Origin: Brevundimonas diminuta
Lineage (GTDB): Bacteria > Pseudomonadota > Alphaproteobacteria > Caulobacterales > Caulobacteraceae
DNA length: 64,000 bases
NCBI RefSeq assembly: GCF_022654015.1
Contig: NZ_CP073063.1
Coordinates: 2,170,001-2,234,000, forward strand
Direction of reading: 5' to 3'
In this document: piece by piece, positions 40,488 to 49,103 of the stretch
How the letters are laid out: each line of letters begins with the position of its first letter
Position numbering within the stretch: position 1 is the first letter of the stretch
Made by a program: the position numbers and the translations under genes
Notes under the pieces: generated by a model
The model's database searches: none
Seen by the model: the letters and a program-made list of their open reading frames with translations, nothing else
Told to the model about the DNA's origin: nothing

Positions 40488-40504
40488 GGGACTTAGAAAG
40501 TCCC
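40488..40504. promoter_or_regulatory. Candidate IscR/Rrf2 operator
   Basis: GGGACTTAGAAAGTCCC is a perfect dyad with 7-base arms around AGA, 81 bases upstream of the iscR start in the region shared with the divergent hydrolase gene. It contains the GAC(T)...(A)GTC half-sites expected for an Rrf2-type dimer. On the minus strand a TTGACC (40518-40513) lies just upstream, so the dyad would cover the region between -35 and -10. Assignment to IscR is inference. Confidence 0.5.
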
Positions 40505-40565
40505 ACCTCTGCGGTCAAGTATTACGCATTCGCGAAATGACAGTTGAACGGATTCCAGAGCCCCT

Positions 40566-41216
40566 ATGCCTGAAGTCATCCTGCCCGGCGCCTCCGGTCG
40601 CATCGAAGGCCGCTATTCCCCGGGCAAGCGCCCGAATGCGCCGATCGCGCTGATCCTGCACCCGCACCCCAAGGCGGGCGGGCATATGAACAACCCGGTC
40701 GCGGTCACCCTGCACCAGCTGTTCCAGCAGCGCGGCTTTGCGACCCTGCGCTACAACTCGCGCGGCGTCGGCAAGTCGCAGGGCGAGTTCGATTCGGGCA
40801 TCGGGGAGCTGGCCGACGCGGCCACCGCCCTCGATTGGCTCCAGGCCAACAATCCCGGCGCCAGCCAGACCTGGGTCGCCGGCTATCAGTTCGGCGCCTA
40901 CATCGGCATGCAGCTTCTGATGCGTCGCCCCGAGACGGACGGCTTCATCTCGGTCTCGCCGCCGTCGAACATGTACGACTTCAGCTTCCTGGCGCCCTGC
41001 CCGGCGTCCGGCCTGTTCCTGCACGGCACGGCCGACACCATCGTCCCGCCGGTCGAGGTCGAGCGCGTGGTCAACAAGCTGCGCACCCAAAAGGGCATCA
41101 TCATCGACTACGAACTGGAAGAGGGCGCCAGCCACTTCTGGCAGGACCATATGAGCGCGGTCGAAACCCGCGTCGGCGCCTATCTGGACAAGCGTCTGGA
41201 AGAAAAGCCGGCCTGA
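40566..41216 (+). CDS. Alpha/beta-hydrolase-fold protein with Gln in place of the nucleophile Ser
   Basis: Protein of 216 residues of the small COG2945-like hydrolase group: HPHPKAGGHMNNPV near residue 32 (oxyanion loop), RYNSRGVGKSQGEFD near 62, then the nucleophile elbow AGYQFGAYIGMQ. The usual G-x-S-x-G reads G-Y-Q108-F-G. The acid and base candidates D157 (HGTADTIVPP) and H190 (GASHFW) are kept. It may therefore be a non-catalytic binding protein or use another chemistry. It is divergent from iscR. No signal peptide. Confidence 0.8.
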   Translation: MPEVILPGASGRIEGRYSPGKRPNAPIALILHPHPKAGGHMNNPVAVTLHQLFQQRGFATLRYNSRGVGKSQGEFDSGIGELADAATALDWLQANNPGASQTWVAGYQFGAYIGMQLLMRRPETDGFISVSPPSNMYDFSFLAPCPASGLFLHGTADTIVPPVEVERVVNKLRTQKGIIIDYELEEGASHFWQDHMSAVETRVGAYLDKRLEEKPA

Positions 41217-41301
41217 CATCCGGCTTGTTGTTCGGCTCGGCGTCACGGCTGATTAAGGCGCGGGCGGCATGATCGGGCGAGACATCGCTGCGAGATCCGC
41301 C

Positions 41302-42114
41302 ATGCGCCCGCCCCTTCTAATTGCCCTGATCGCCTGCCTGGCCTCACCCACGGCGGTGGCGGCTCAGTCTGCGCCAGAGCGCGATTTCTGCGCCGATCGC
41401 CCCGGCAAGGGCACGCCGACCTGCATCCTCGACAAGGGCCGCTGGCAGGTCGAACTCGGCCTGTTCGACGGCGCGCGTCAGACGGACGACACCACACGGA
41501 CCGACACCTGGGACGCTGGCGATCTCTTCGTGCGCTATGGCCTGACGGGCCTGACCGAGCTTCAACTCGGGCTCACGACGTGGAACCGCGAACGAAGCCT
41601 CGACCGCGCGACTGGCGACCGTGATGTGGCCGAAGGCGTCGGCGATCTCAGTATCGGCCTGCGCCACTCGCTGAAGAACCCTGACGGCTCGGGCCTGTCC
41701 GTTGCGATTTCCGGCTTCATCACTGCGCCGACGGGTGCGCGCGATATTCGCGCCGACGGTTTCGAGGGCGGCGTCATCTTGCCGGTCTCCATCCCGCTGA
41801 ACGACGACTGGAGCCTGAGCCTGTCGCCCCAGATCGACTGGGTCTCGGATGCGGACGGCGACGGCCGCCACGGCGCCTATACGATGGTCGCCGGCGTCGG
41901 ACGCGGTTTCGGCCAATGGGACCTGGGCGCCGAGGTCTGGATCAGCCGCGACGATGATCCCGTCGCGCCGACCACGCCGTCCACCTTCGACCTGACCGCC
42001 GTCTGGTCGCCCCCGGCCCTGCCCGACGCCCAGCTGGATTTCGGCCTCAACTTCGGCCTGAACGACGACAGCCCGGATGTTGAGTTCGGCGTCGGTCTCG
42101 CACGGCGCTTCTAG
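41302..42114 (+). CDS. Outer-membrane beta-barrel protein, MetA-like transporter family
   Basis: Protein of 270 residues with a signal peptide (MRPPLLIALIACLASPTAVAAQ) and alternating beta-strand pattern ending in a C-terminal strand with terminal Phe (VEFGVGLARRF), as in outer-membrane barrels. It resembles the family annotated as phenol-degradation MetA/transporter. CADR and CIL near residues 35-50 give two cysteines for a disulfide. Function unknown. ATG 41302 is preferred to an ATG at 41269 because it begins the signal peptide. Confidence 0.7.
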   Translation: MRPPLLIALIACLASPTAVAAQSAPERDFCADRPGKGTPTCILDKGRWQVELGLFDGARQTDDTTRTDTWDAGDLFVRYGLTGLTELQLGLTTWNRERSLDRATGDRDVAEGVGDLSIGLRHSLKNPDGSGLSVAISGFITAPTGARDIRADGFEGGVILPVSIPLNDDWSLSLSPQIDWVSDADGDGRHGAYTMVAGVGRGFGQWDLGAEVWISRDDDPVAPTTPSTFDLTAVWSPPALPDAQLDFGLNFGLNDDSPDVEFGVGLARRF

Positions 42115-42119
42115 GCGAG

Positions 42120-42404
42120 ATGGCGCGGCGGAAAAGAAAGGCCGAGCCGGCGGAAGCGAAACCCACGACAGTCTGGGCGTGGTTGCGGCCCAGGATCACC
42201 TTGGTCAACTATCTGCTGCTGTCGTTACCGATGTGGGCGCTCGCGCTGGTCGTGGGCAAGCTTACCCACTCCTCGCTGCCTTACAATGTCTGGGCTTTGC
42301 TGTGGGCGGCGCCGATGGGCCTGTATCTCGCCGCCCGCTGGATTTACTTCCTCGTCACCCTGATCTGGGCGATCCTGGTCGAGATCGTGAAGGCCGTGCG
42401 ATAA
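42120..42404 (+). CDS. Small membrane protein, unknown
   Basis: Protein of 94 residues: a Lys/Arg/Ala-rich cytoplasmic start (MARRKRKAEPAEAKP), then two membrane segments at about 29-47 and 56-88. No family recognised. It starts 5 bases after the outer-membrane protein stop and is probably co-transcribed. Its stop codon lies inside a perfect hairpin. Confidence 0.6.
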   Translation: MARRKRKAEPAEAKPTTVWAWLRPRITLVNYLLLSLPMWALALVVGKLTHSSLPYNVWALLWAAPMGLYLAARWIYFLVTLIWAILVEIVKAVR

Positions 42405-42418
42405 CGGATCGCACGGCC
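42392..42418. terminator. Hairpin between convergent genes
   Basis: GGCCGTGCGAT (42392-42402) pairs perfectly with ATCGCACGGCC (42408-42418) around a 5-base loop. It covers the stop of the small membrane protein gene and lies 8 bases from the ahpF stop on the other strand. No T-run; likely a bidirectional end signal. Confidence 0.65.
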
Positions 42419-42426
42419 CGATTAGA

Positions 42427-44016
42427 TCACGCCGGTTCGACCACCGCCTCTTTCGCCGGCTCGGTGCGGATCATGTAGTCGAAGGCCGACAGACCCGCCT
42501 TGGACCCCTCGCCCATGGCGATGACGATCTGCTTGTAGGGCACGGTCGTCGCGTCGCCCGCCGCAAAGATGCCCGGCTGCGAGGTCTCGCCGCGGTGATC
42601 CACCTCGATCTCGCCGCGAGGGGTCAGGCCCACCGCGCCGTGCAGCCATTCGGTGTTCGGGACCAGACCGATCTGCACGAAGATGCCTTCCAGATCGACG
42701 TCGTGATGGGCGTCGGAGTTGCGGTCCTTGTAGGACAAACCCGTCACCTTCTCGCCGTCGCCATGCACCTGGGTCGTCAGGGCCGAGGTCACGATCCGCA
42801 CGTTCGGCAGGGTCGCCAGCTTGCGCTGCAGCACCGCATCGGCCCGCAGCTCGCTGTCGTATTCGATCAGGGTCACATGGGCCACGATGCCCGCCAGGTC
42901 GATCGCCGCCTCGACGCCGGAGTTACCGCCGCCGATCACCGCCACCCGCTTGCCCTTGAACAGCGGCCCGTCGCAGTGCGGGCAATAGGCCACGCCCTTG
43001 TTCTTGTACTGCTCCTCGCCCGGCACGTTCATCTGGCGCCAGCGCGCGCCGGTCGACAGGATGACGGTCCGCGATTTCAGCGATGCGCCGTTCTCCAGCA
43101 CCACCTCGTGCAGGCCGCCTGGAACCTTGGCCGGGATCAGCTTGGCCGCCTTCTGCAGGTTCATCAGGTCCACTTCATACTCGCGGACGTGCTGCTCCAG
43201 ATGGGCCGCCAGCTTGGGTCCTTCGGTGTAGGGGACCGAGACGAAGTTCTCGATGGCCATCGTGTCCAGCACCTGGCCGCCGAAGCGTTCGGCGACGACG
43301 CCCGTGCGAATGCCCTTGCGCGCGGTATAGATGGCGGCCGCCGCTCCGGCCGGCCCGCCGCCGACCACCAGAACCTCGAACGGATCCTTGGACTTCAGAC
43401 GCTCGGCCGCGCGGGCTTCGGCGCCGGAATCCAGCTTGGCGACGATCTGCTCCATCTCCATCCGCCCCTGACCGAACAGATCGCCGTTCAGGAAGACCGT
43501 CGGCACGGCCATGATCTTGCGTTCCTCGACCTCGTCCTTGAACAGGCCGCCCTCGATGGCGACGTGTTTGATGCGCGGATTGATCACGCTCATCAGGTTC
43601 AGCGCCTGCACCACGTCCGGGCAGTTCTGGCACGACAGCGAGAAATAGGTCTCGAACACATAGTCGCCGTCCAGGTCCCTGACCTGCTGGATCACCTCCT
43701 GCGCCGCCTTGGACGGATGGCCGCCGACGTGCAGCAGGGCCAGCACCAGCGAGGTGAACTCGTGGCCCAGCGGAATGCCCGCGAACCGCACGCCGATGTC
43801 CGTGCCCTTCCTGCGGATCAGGAAGCTGGGCTGGCGCTCGTCGTCATAGTCGCGGCCCATCTCGACCTTGCCGTGCGAGACCGAGACGATCTCCTCCAGC
43901 AGGGTCTTCAACTCGATCGACTTGGGCCCCGCACCCAGCGAGGCGACCAGTTCGACGGGGTGGACGATGTTCTTGAGGTAGGCTTCGAGCTGGGATTTCA
44001 AATTGGCGTCTAGCAT
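42427..44016 (-). CDS. ahpF: Alkyl hydroperoxide reductase subunit F
   Basis: Flavoprotein of 529 residues that reduces AhpC with NADH. The N-terminal double-thioredoxin domain has [11 protein letters not shown] (C-x-x-C near residue 130). The C-terminal thioredoxin-reductase part has [21 protein letters not shown], the redox pair in [10 protein letters not shown] (near 345) and [20 protein letters not shown] 44016 has GAGGAG upstream and gives the usual length; an ATG at 44058 is less likely. It is downstream of ahpC, separated by a strong terminator. Confidence 0.96.
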   Translation of the reverse strand: MLDANLKSQLEAYLKNIVHPVELVASLGAGPKSIELKTLLEEIVSVSHGKVEMGRDYDDERQPSFLIRRKGTDIGVRFAGIPLGHEFTSLVLALLHVGGHPSKAAQEVIQQVRDLDGDYVFETYFSLSCQNCPDVVQALNLMSVINPRIKHVAIEGGLFKDEVEERKIMAVPTVFLNGDLFGQGRMEMEQIVAKLDSGAEARAAERLKSKDPFEVLVVGGGPAGAAAAIYTARKGIRTGVVAERFGGQVLDTMAIENFVSVPYTEGPKLAAHLEQHVREYEVDLMNLQKAAKLIPAKVPGGLHEVVLENGASLKSRTVILSTGARWRQMNVPGEEQYKNKGVAYCPHCDGPLFKGKRVAVIGGGNSGVEAAIDLAGIVAHVTLIEYDSELRADAVLQRKLATLPNVRIVTSALTTQVHGDGEKVTGLSYKDRNSDAHHDVDLEGIFVQIGLVPNTEWLHGAVGLTPRGEIEVDHRGETSQPGIFAAGDATTVPYKQIVIAMGEGSKAGLSAFDYMIRTEPAKEAVVEPA

Positions 44017-44083
44017 CGGATGCTCCTCGGAATTCAATAGGTTGAGCGCCGTCCTCAAGCCGCTTCAGGCGAGGACAGGACGC

Positions 44084-44124
44084 AAAAAGGCCGCGGGGCT
44101 GGAAAGACTACGCACCCCGCGGCC
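44084..44124 (-). terminator. Rho-independent terminator between ahpC and ahpF
   Basis: On the minus strand GGCCGCGGGG and CCCCGCGGCC form a 10-bp perfect stem followed by TTTTT. A second hairpin (ACGCCCG with CGGGCGT, 44132-44152) lies just upstream. Position after ahpC and before ahpF means that ahpF is expressed by read-through or its own promoter, giving more AhpC than AhpF. Confidence 0.85.
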
Positions 44125-44195
44125 TCTGCGAACGCCCGAAAGGAACGGGCGTCCAGGCCGGCGACATCGAAACGCCGCCGGCCGAACTTGGGGTC

Positions 44196-44759
44196 TTAGA
44201 TCTTGCCGACGAGATCGAGCGACGGGGCCAGAGTGGCTTCGCCTTCTTCCCACTTGGCCGGGCAGACTTCACCGGGGTGCGAGCGCACATACTGGGCGGC
44301 CTTGACCTTGCGCAGCAGTTCGGCGGCGTTGCGGCCGATGCCTTCCGAGGTCGTCTCGGTGAACTGGATCACGCCGTCCGGATCGACCAGGAAGGTCGCG
44401 CGGTCGGCCAGGCCCACGCCCGGACGCATCGCGTCGAAGTTGTTGGTCACCACGCCCGACGGATCGCCCAGCATCGTGTATTCGATCTTGCCGATCGCCG
44501 GGGACGAGTCGTGCCAGGCCTTGTGCGAGAAGTGGGTGTCGGTCGACACCGAATAGATCTCGACGCCCAGCTTCTGGAACTCGGCATAGTGGTCGGCCAG
44601 GTCTTCCAGCTCGGTCGGGCACACGAAGGTGAAGTCGGCCGGATAGAAGAAGAAGATCGCCCACTTGCCCGCCACGTCGGCGTCCGTGACCGTCAGGAAT
44701 TTGCCGCCCTTATAGGCTTCGGCCGTAAAGGGTTTGATCGTCGTGTTGATGAGGGCCAT
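44196..44759 (-). CDS. ahpC: Alkyl hydroperoxide reductase subunit C (peroxiredoxin)
   Basis: Typical 2-Cys peroxiredoxin of 187 residues. The peroxidatic cysteine is C47 ([15 protein letters not shown]) and the resolving cysteine C165 (EVCPAKW). It reduces hydrogen peroxide and alkyl peroxides and is recycled by AhpF. ATG 44759 gives the exact family length. The leader contains a GGGAGG/CCTCCC dyad (44785-44799), and an OxyR-like site lies further upstream. Confidence 0.97.
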   Translation of the reverse strand: MALINTTIKPFTAEAYKGGKFLTVTDADVAGKWAIFFFYPADFTFVCPTELEDLADHYAEFQKLGVEIYSVSTDTHFSHKAWHDSSPAIGKIEYTMLGDPSGVVTNNFDAMRPGVGLADRATFLVDPDGVIQFTETTSEGIGRNAAELLRKVKAAQYVRSHPGEVCPAKWEEGEATLAPSLDLVGKI

Positions 44760-44846
44760 GCGCAAAATCCAATGCAAGGTGGTTGGGAGGCGCCCTCCCT
44801 ACCGCACCGCACCAAATAAACCCAATCACTTATTTGCAGATGCGCA

Positions 44847-44861
44847 ATAGATTTTTGTTAT
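44847..44861 (-). promoter_or_regulatory. OxyR-like site upstream of ahpC
   Basis: ATAG-N7-TTAT fits the OxyR core ATAG-N7-CTAT with one mismatch, in an AT-rich patch unusual for this genome. It lies 88-102 bases upstream of the ahpC start, a usual place for an OxyR activation site. No oxyR gene is in the window. Confidence 0.4.
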
Positions 44862-44864
44862 AGG

Positions 44865-45212
44865 TCAGGGCGTCATAACCGGCACAGCCCCGGCTTTGAT
44901 CGCTTCTTGAATGCAGTCGGTATGTTCCTCAGCGAAACCGTCGGCATCCCGTATCCTGCGCTGCATCACCGCCGTCTTGACCCTCGCTTCCCGGTCGTCC
45001 GTGGATTGCTCATCTGTCAGCCTGGCGCCCCACCATTCGCGGATGAACCAGCTCGGTCCCGCCACCCTACCGGTCTCGCGCGCAGCGTCCTCGATCAGGA
45101 TCATGACGTGGGCGTAGCAGATCTCGGCGCGCTGCATGTCCGCAGGATAGGGCGTCTCCACATGCGCTCCCGCCACCTGAAGCGCCGTCGCCGCCAGCAT
45201 CGAAACGATCAT
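44865..45212 (-). CDS. Unknown small secreted protein
   Basis: Protein of 115 residues with a short candidate signal peptide (MIVSMLAATALQVAGA). Two cysteines (AEICYAHV and HTDCIQEA) lie near either end of the mature part and could pair. The rest is charged and probably helical. No family recognised. The proposed OxyR-like site starts just after its stop, so the two are adjacent but not overlapping. Confidence 0.55.
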   Translation of the reverse strand: MIVSMLAATALQVAGAHVETPYPADMQRAEICYAHVMILIEDAARETGRVAGPSWFIREWWGARLTDEQSTDDREARVKTAVMQRRIRDADGFAEEHTDCIQEAIKAGAVPVMTP

Positions 45213-45254
45213 GATCTCATCCTCTCCCTCGGCCTCTTCCTCGGCCCGATGTGA

Positions 45255-46457
45255 TCAATACAGCAGGAACGGCCGCCGCGCCTCTTCCCACGCCGCCTCG
45301 TCCGGCTGCGTCGCGGCATCCAGATCGCTTGGCGTCGCGCCTGCGTCGTCCACCCATTCCCGCAGGCCCGGCCCGCTGTTGATCACGTCGATGGGCAGTT
45401 TGCCGAACGCATACTCGTACGGAAAATCCCGCCACAGGTCGTAGTCGGGATATAGCCGCCGGATCGCCTTGAAGCCCAAGGCCTGAACCCGCCACGGCTT
45501 GAAGGCCGCGTGGTCATAGCCGGGGTGATCGACGTGGATCTGCACCCCGCTGCACAGCTTTCCGACGTGCTTGTGGAAGGTCGGCTCGAACCACATGTCG
45601 CGCAAGACGCAGCCGCCCAGCCATTCCGGCGCCAGCGCCTGCATTTCCGCGATGACCGCCCGCGCGTCGATGTCCGGCGCCCCGAACAGCTCCAATGGCC
45701 GTGTCGTCCCCCGCCCTTCCGACAGGGTCGCCCCTTCCAGCATCACCGTGCCCGCATAGGCGCGCGCCATCGACAGGTTCGGCGCATTGGGGCTGGGATT
45801 GACCCATGACCGGTCCAGCAGCGGCCAGCCGAAGCCCGGCCCCGCCTCGGGCGCCCAACCCTGCATCTCCACGACCTGGTAATCCACATCCAGCTTGAAC
45901 TGGTCGATGAACCACCGACCCAGTTCGCCCATGGTCATCCCGTGCCGCATCGGCATCGGCCCGGCCCCGACGAAACTCTCCCAGCCGGGCTTCAACGTCA
46001 TCCCCTCGACGGGCCGCCCCGCCGGATTGGGCCGGTCCAGCACCCACACCGACTTTCCGTGTTTCGCCGCCGCCTCCAGCACGTACAGAAGCGTCGTCAC
46101 ATAGGTGTAGATACGGCAGCCCAGGTCCTGCAGATCGACCAGCAGCACGTCGAACTCGGCCATCCATTCGTCGCGCGGCCGCCGCACCTCGCCGTACAGG
46201 CTGAATACCGGGAAGCCGTGGACCGGATCGCGATAATCCGGGCTTTCCATCATATTGTCCTGAAGATCGCCCTTCATCCCGTGCTGCGGGCCAAAGGCGG
46301 CGGTCAGCCGGATTTCGGGACAGGCGGCCAGCGCGTCCACCGCATGGGTCAGATCCTTCGTCACCGACGCCGGATGCGCCAGCAAGGCCACGCGTCGCCC
46401 CTTCAGCTGCGCCCTGAGAGCGTCGTCGGACAAAAGGCGGTCGAGGCCGAAGTTCAT
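45255..46457 (-). CDS. namZ: NamZ-type exo-beta-N-acetylmuramidase (DUF1343)
   Basis: Protein of 400 residues. DUF1343 marks are GRRVALLAHPASVTKDL near residue 20, FGPQHGMKGDLQDNM near 56, SLYGEVRRP near 86, DLQDLGCRIYTYVTT near 108 and LDRPNPAGRP near 142. NamZ (GH171) cleaves terminal MurNAc from glycan or muropeptide fragments in wall recycling. There is no signal peptide, unlike many family members, so it may act on fragments in the cytoplasm. Its ATG overlaps the stop of the DOMON-like gene upstream by 4 bases. Confidence 0.85.
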   Translation of the reverse strand: MNFGLDRLLSDDALRAQLKGRRVALLAHPASVTKDLTHAVDALAACPEIRLTAAFGPQHGMKGDLQDNMMESPDYRDPVHGFPVFSLYGEVRRPRDEWMAEFDVLLVDLQDLGCRIYTYVTTLLYVLEAAAKHGKSVWVLDRPNPAGRPVEGMTLKPGWESFVGAGPMPMRHGMTMGELGRWFIDQFKLDVDYQVVEMQGWAPEAGPGFGWPLLDRSWVNPSPNAPNLSMARAYAGTVMLEGATLSEGRGTTRPLELFGAPDIDARAVIAEMQALAPEWLGGCVLRDMWFEPTFHKHVGKLCSGVQIHVDHPGYDHAAFKPWRVQALGFKAIRRLYPDYDLWRDFPYEYAFGKLPIDVINSGPGLREWVDDAGATPSDLDAATQPDEAAWEEARRPFLLY

Positions 46458-46972
46458 GTCAGGTCCAGCGCGAACGAGTCGGGATGATGAAAGTCCGGCT
46501 TATCCGAAGGATGCGCCAGCGCCCAATAGCCGATCGCCCCGTCCATGCCCCGGATCACCGCCGCCAAGCCCGTCCTCAGGCCCGCCGCCCCGACCGCATC
46601 CTCCGGCAAGGTCACGTCCGCCGTCAGCACGAACTGTCCGGACGCCGACCGCGTCACGATGAAGGGCGCGGGCATCTCCAGATCCCGCATCCCCTCGCGA
46701 TAGCCGTCGAACCGATAGGCCGCCCACGCCCCCGACGGCGACAGATTGTATTCGATATAGCCGCCCGCCGTCCGCACGAACGCCTCGAAACAGGTCGCCT
46801 GCCACAGCCCGTCCGTCCGCACCCGCGCCGCCGCCTCCGGCCGCCACATACTCTCCACCGCTCCGGCCAGCACATACTCCAAGCTCAGCACCCGCCCGGC
46901 CCGTCGCGCCTCGACCTCCAGCGTCAGCCCGGCCGGGCTGGATGTCGGATGCGGGATCAGGGGCAGGCGCAT
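46454..46972 (-). CDS. DOMON-like domain protein
   Basis: Protein of 172 residues with a beta-rich fold: TLEVEARRAGRVLSLEYVLAG near residue 17, LWQATCFEAFVRTAGGYIEYNLSPSGAWAAYRFDGYREGM near 55-95, and GYWALAHPSDKPDFHHPDSFALDL at the end. This matches proteins annotated as DOMON-like, a carbohydrate- or heme-binding beta sandwich. No signal peptide. It is translationally coupled to namZ, which suggests a related substrate. The ATG at 46972 is the start; an upstream open frame has no support. Confidence 0.75.
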   Translation of the reverse strand: MRLPLIPHPTSSPAGLTLEVEARRAGRVLSLEYVLAGAVESMWRPEAAARVRTDGLWQATCFEAFVRTAGGYIEYNLSPSGAWAAYRFDGYREGMRDLEMPAPFIVTRSASGQFVLTADVTLPEDAVGAAGLRTGLAAVIRGMDGAIGYWALAHPSDKPDFHHPDSFALDLT

Positions 46973-47043
46973 CCCGCCTTCGTATCGCAGGCCGGCCAAC
47001 TCGTCGATTGCATCGACCGAGGCGGCGCATCTACAATCTGGAG

Positions 47044-47232
47044 ATGAAGCCCCTCGCCCTTTTTGCGCTGACATTGGCCTACATCTTTGCGCTGTTGCTC
47101 TTGAGCGAGGCCGCGCCCCCGCCTTTGCCGCACATGATGACGGTGGCGCTTTGCGGCGCCATCGGGGCGTCTTTGGCGAACGCCACCTGGTGGCTGGTCG
47201 CGCGAAAGCTCCTTCGCAAGCCCACGCGCTAG
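47044..47232 (+). CDS. Small membrane protein, tentative
   Basis: Protein of 62 residues: two hydrophobic segments (about 3-20 and 29-50) and a basic C-terminus (RKLLRKPTR). No family recognised. A GGAG lies immediately before the ATG, which is too close for a good ribosome site, so the start or even the gene is uncertain. It is divergent from the DOMON-like gene. Confidence 0.4.
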   Translation: MKPLALFALTLAYIFALLLLSEAAPPPLPHMMTVALCGAIGASLANATWWLVARKLLRKPTR

Positions 47233-47312
47233 ACCGAGAGCCGGCTTCCGACTTCCTCCCCAACGCCTCATCAACCCTTGCGGGCGTCGGACCTCCGTGA
47301 AAACATCACAGC

Positions 47313-47516
47313 ATGCCCAAGCGCTCCCCCTACGGTCCGCAGATGACCTTCTCTGAGAAGCGTCAGATGCTGAAGGATCGCTTCCACCTCCTGCTCGGAC
47401 CGCTCGTTCTCTGCCTGGCTGTCAGCGGCGCTTCTTCCGAACCGTCCTCTGTGTTTCTGGCGTGGACAGTGGGCACCGCTCTGGTCGCGCTAGTCCTCAA
47501 CCGGCTGATTCCGTGA
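47313..47516 (+). CDS. Small membrane protein, tentative
   Basis: Protein of 67 residues with a basic start (MPKRSPYGPQMTFSEKRQML) and two hydrophobic segments (about 26-42 and 46-64). No family recognised and no clear ribosome site. It could form a pair with the small gene 80 bases upstream. A hairpin follows at 47542. Confidence 0.4.
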   Translation: MPKRSPYGPQMTFSEKRQMLKDRFHLLLGPLVLCLAVSGASSEPSSVFLAWTVGTALVALVLNRLIP

Positions 47517-47541
47517 AGGTGAAATCGCCGGTCTAAAGGTC

Positions 47542-47576
47542 GCCAGCCATCGCATCTTCTCGGGATGTCGGCTGGC
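47542..47576 (+). terminator. Hairpin downstream of the small membrane protein gene
   Basis: GCCAGCC (47542-47548) pairs with GGCTGGC (47570-47576), and CATC (47553-47556) with GATG (47564-47567) inside. TTT follows. Weak terminator candidate. Confidence 0.4.
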
Positions 47577-47849
47577 TTTACAACGCTCTATGGCCAAGCA
47601 GCGTCATCCAACCCATCGCGGCCTGAAACGGCGCTAAAATGGGCGCGCCATGCCCAAAGCCGCTCCACCTGAAATTGCACCACCTTGCATTTTGCACGCG
47701 TTTTCGCGTTGCCGTGCAATTTCGCGCCGATCGAGATTAGACGAATTAGACACTTCAGACGGTGTTTTTCATCCGCGCGGTCTGAACAGCCGACGCCGCC
47801 TCGACTAGGGGAAGACGACCCTCGTCATCCCTGCTAACCCAGCCTCACC
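47577..47849. other. Upstream region of tyrS with repeats, no gene
   Basis: No coding region seen. GAAATTGCAC (47671-47680) and GTGCAATTTC (47714-47723) form a perfect 10-base inverted repeat, with TTGCAT and TTGCAC words and a CGCG-TTTT-CGCG between them. Next come ATTAGAC (47736), ATTAGAC (47745) and TTCAGAC (47754), a 9-base-period direct repeat. The region is clearly more AT-rich than its surroundings and probably holds the tyrS promoter and control sites. Confidence 0.6.
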
Positions 47850-49103
47850 ATGACCGAACACGCCTTCAAATCCGACTTCCTGCGCACGCTCCAAGCGCGC
47901 GGCTACATCCATCAGATCACCCACCCCGCCGAACTGGACGAGGCGGCCGCCGCGGGCGTGGTGCCGGGCTATATCGGCTTCGACGCCACTGCGCCGTCAT
48001 TGCACGTCGGAAGCCTGATCCAGATCATGATGCTGCGCCGGCTTCAGCAGGCGGGCGGCAAGCCCATCGTCCTGATGGGCGGCGGCACGACCAAGGTCGG
48101 CGACCCCACCGGCAAGGACACGTCGCGTCCGCAGCTGACCGAAGAGACGATCCAGTCGAACATCGACACCATCAAGACGGTCTTCGCCAAGTTCCTGACG
48201 TTCGGCGACGGCCCGACCGACGCGGTCATGGTCAACAATGACGACTGGCTGTCCGGCTACGGCTACATCCAGTTCCTGAGAGATTTCGGCACCCACTTCA
48301 CCGTCAACCGGATGCTGGCCTTCGACTCGGTCAAGCTGCGCCTTGAGCGTGAGCAGCCGATGACCTTCCTAGAGTTCAACTACATGCTGATGCAGTCGGT
48401 GGACTTCCTGGAGCTCAACCGCAGCCACAAGGTCACCCTGCAAATGGGCGGCTCGGACCAGTGGGGCAACATCACTTCGGGCGTGGATCTGGTGCGCCGC
48501 GTGGATCAGAAGGCCGCCTTCGGCCTGACCACGCCGCTGCTGACCACGGCGTCGGGCGGCAAGATGGGCAAGACCGCTCAGGGCGCCGTCTGGCTGAACG
48601 CCGAACAACTCAGCCCCTACGACTACTGGCAGTTCTGGCGTAACGCCGAGGACGCCGACGTCGGCCGCTTCATGCGCCTGTTCACCGACCTGAGCCTGGA
48701 ACAGATCGCGCAATACGAAGCGCTGGAAGGCGCGGCGATCAACGACGCCAAAAAGGCCCTCGCCGATGCAGCGACCACCCTGCTGCATGGCGCGGACGAG
48801 GCTGCAAAGGCGCGCGCCGCCGCCGAAAGCAACTTCGAAAAAGGCCAGTTGTCCGCCGACCTGCCGACCGTCGAACTGCCGTCGGCCGAGATTTACGGCG
48901 CCATGATCGCCGCTGTCGTGACGAAGGCCGGCCTGACGGCCTCCAACGGTGAGGCCCGTCGCCTGGCCCAGGGCGGCGGTCTTCGCCTCAACGATGCCGC
49001 CGTGGCCGACGGCGCCCAGCTGTTGACCGAGGCCGACCTCAAGGACGGCGTCATCAAACTGGCGGCCGGCAAGAAAAAGATCGTTCTGGTGAGGCCTGTT
49101 TGA
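47850..49103 (+). CDS. tyrS: Tyrosyl-tRNA synthetase
   Basis: Class I synthetase of 417 residues. The HIGH-type motif is HVGS (52-55) and the KMSKS-type motif is KMGKT near residue 235. The C-terminal ~65 residues are an S4-type RNA-binding domain ([22 protein letters not shown]). It charges tRNA-Tyr. Its stop shares a base with the bcp start (TGATG). The upstream region contains unusual repeats. Confidence 0.97.
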   Translation: MTEHAFKSDFLRTLQARGYIHQITHPAELDEAAAAGVVPGYIGFDATAPSLHVGSLIQIMMLRRLQQAGGKPIVLMGGGTTKVGDPTGKDTSRPQLTEETIQSNIDTIKTVFAKFLTFGDGPTDAVMVNNDDWLSGYGYIQFLRDFGTHFTVNRMLAFDSVKLRLEREQPMTFLEFNYMLMQSVDFLELNRSHKVTLQMGGSDQWGNITSGVDLVRRVDQKAAFGLTTPLLTTASGGKMGKTAQGAVWLNAEQLSPYDYWQFWRNAEDADVGRFMRLFTDLSLEQIAQYEALEGAAINDAKKALADAATTLLHGADEAAKARAAAESNFEKGQLSADLPTVELPSAEIYGAMIAAVVTKAGLTASNGEARRLAQGGGLRLNDAAVADGAQLLTEADLKDGVIKLAAGKKKIVLVRPV

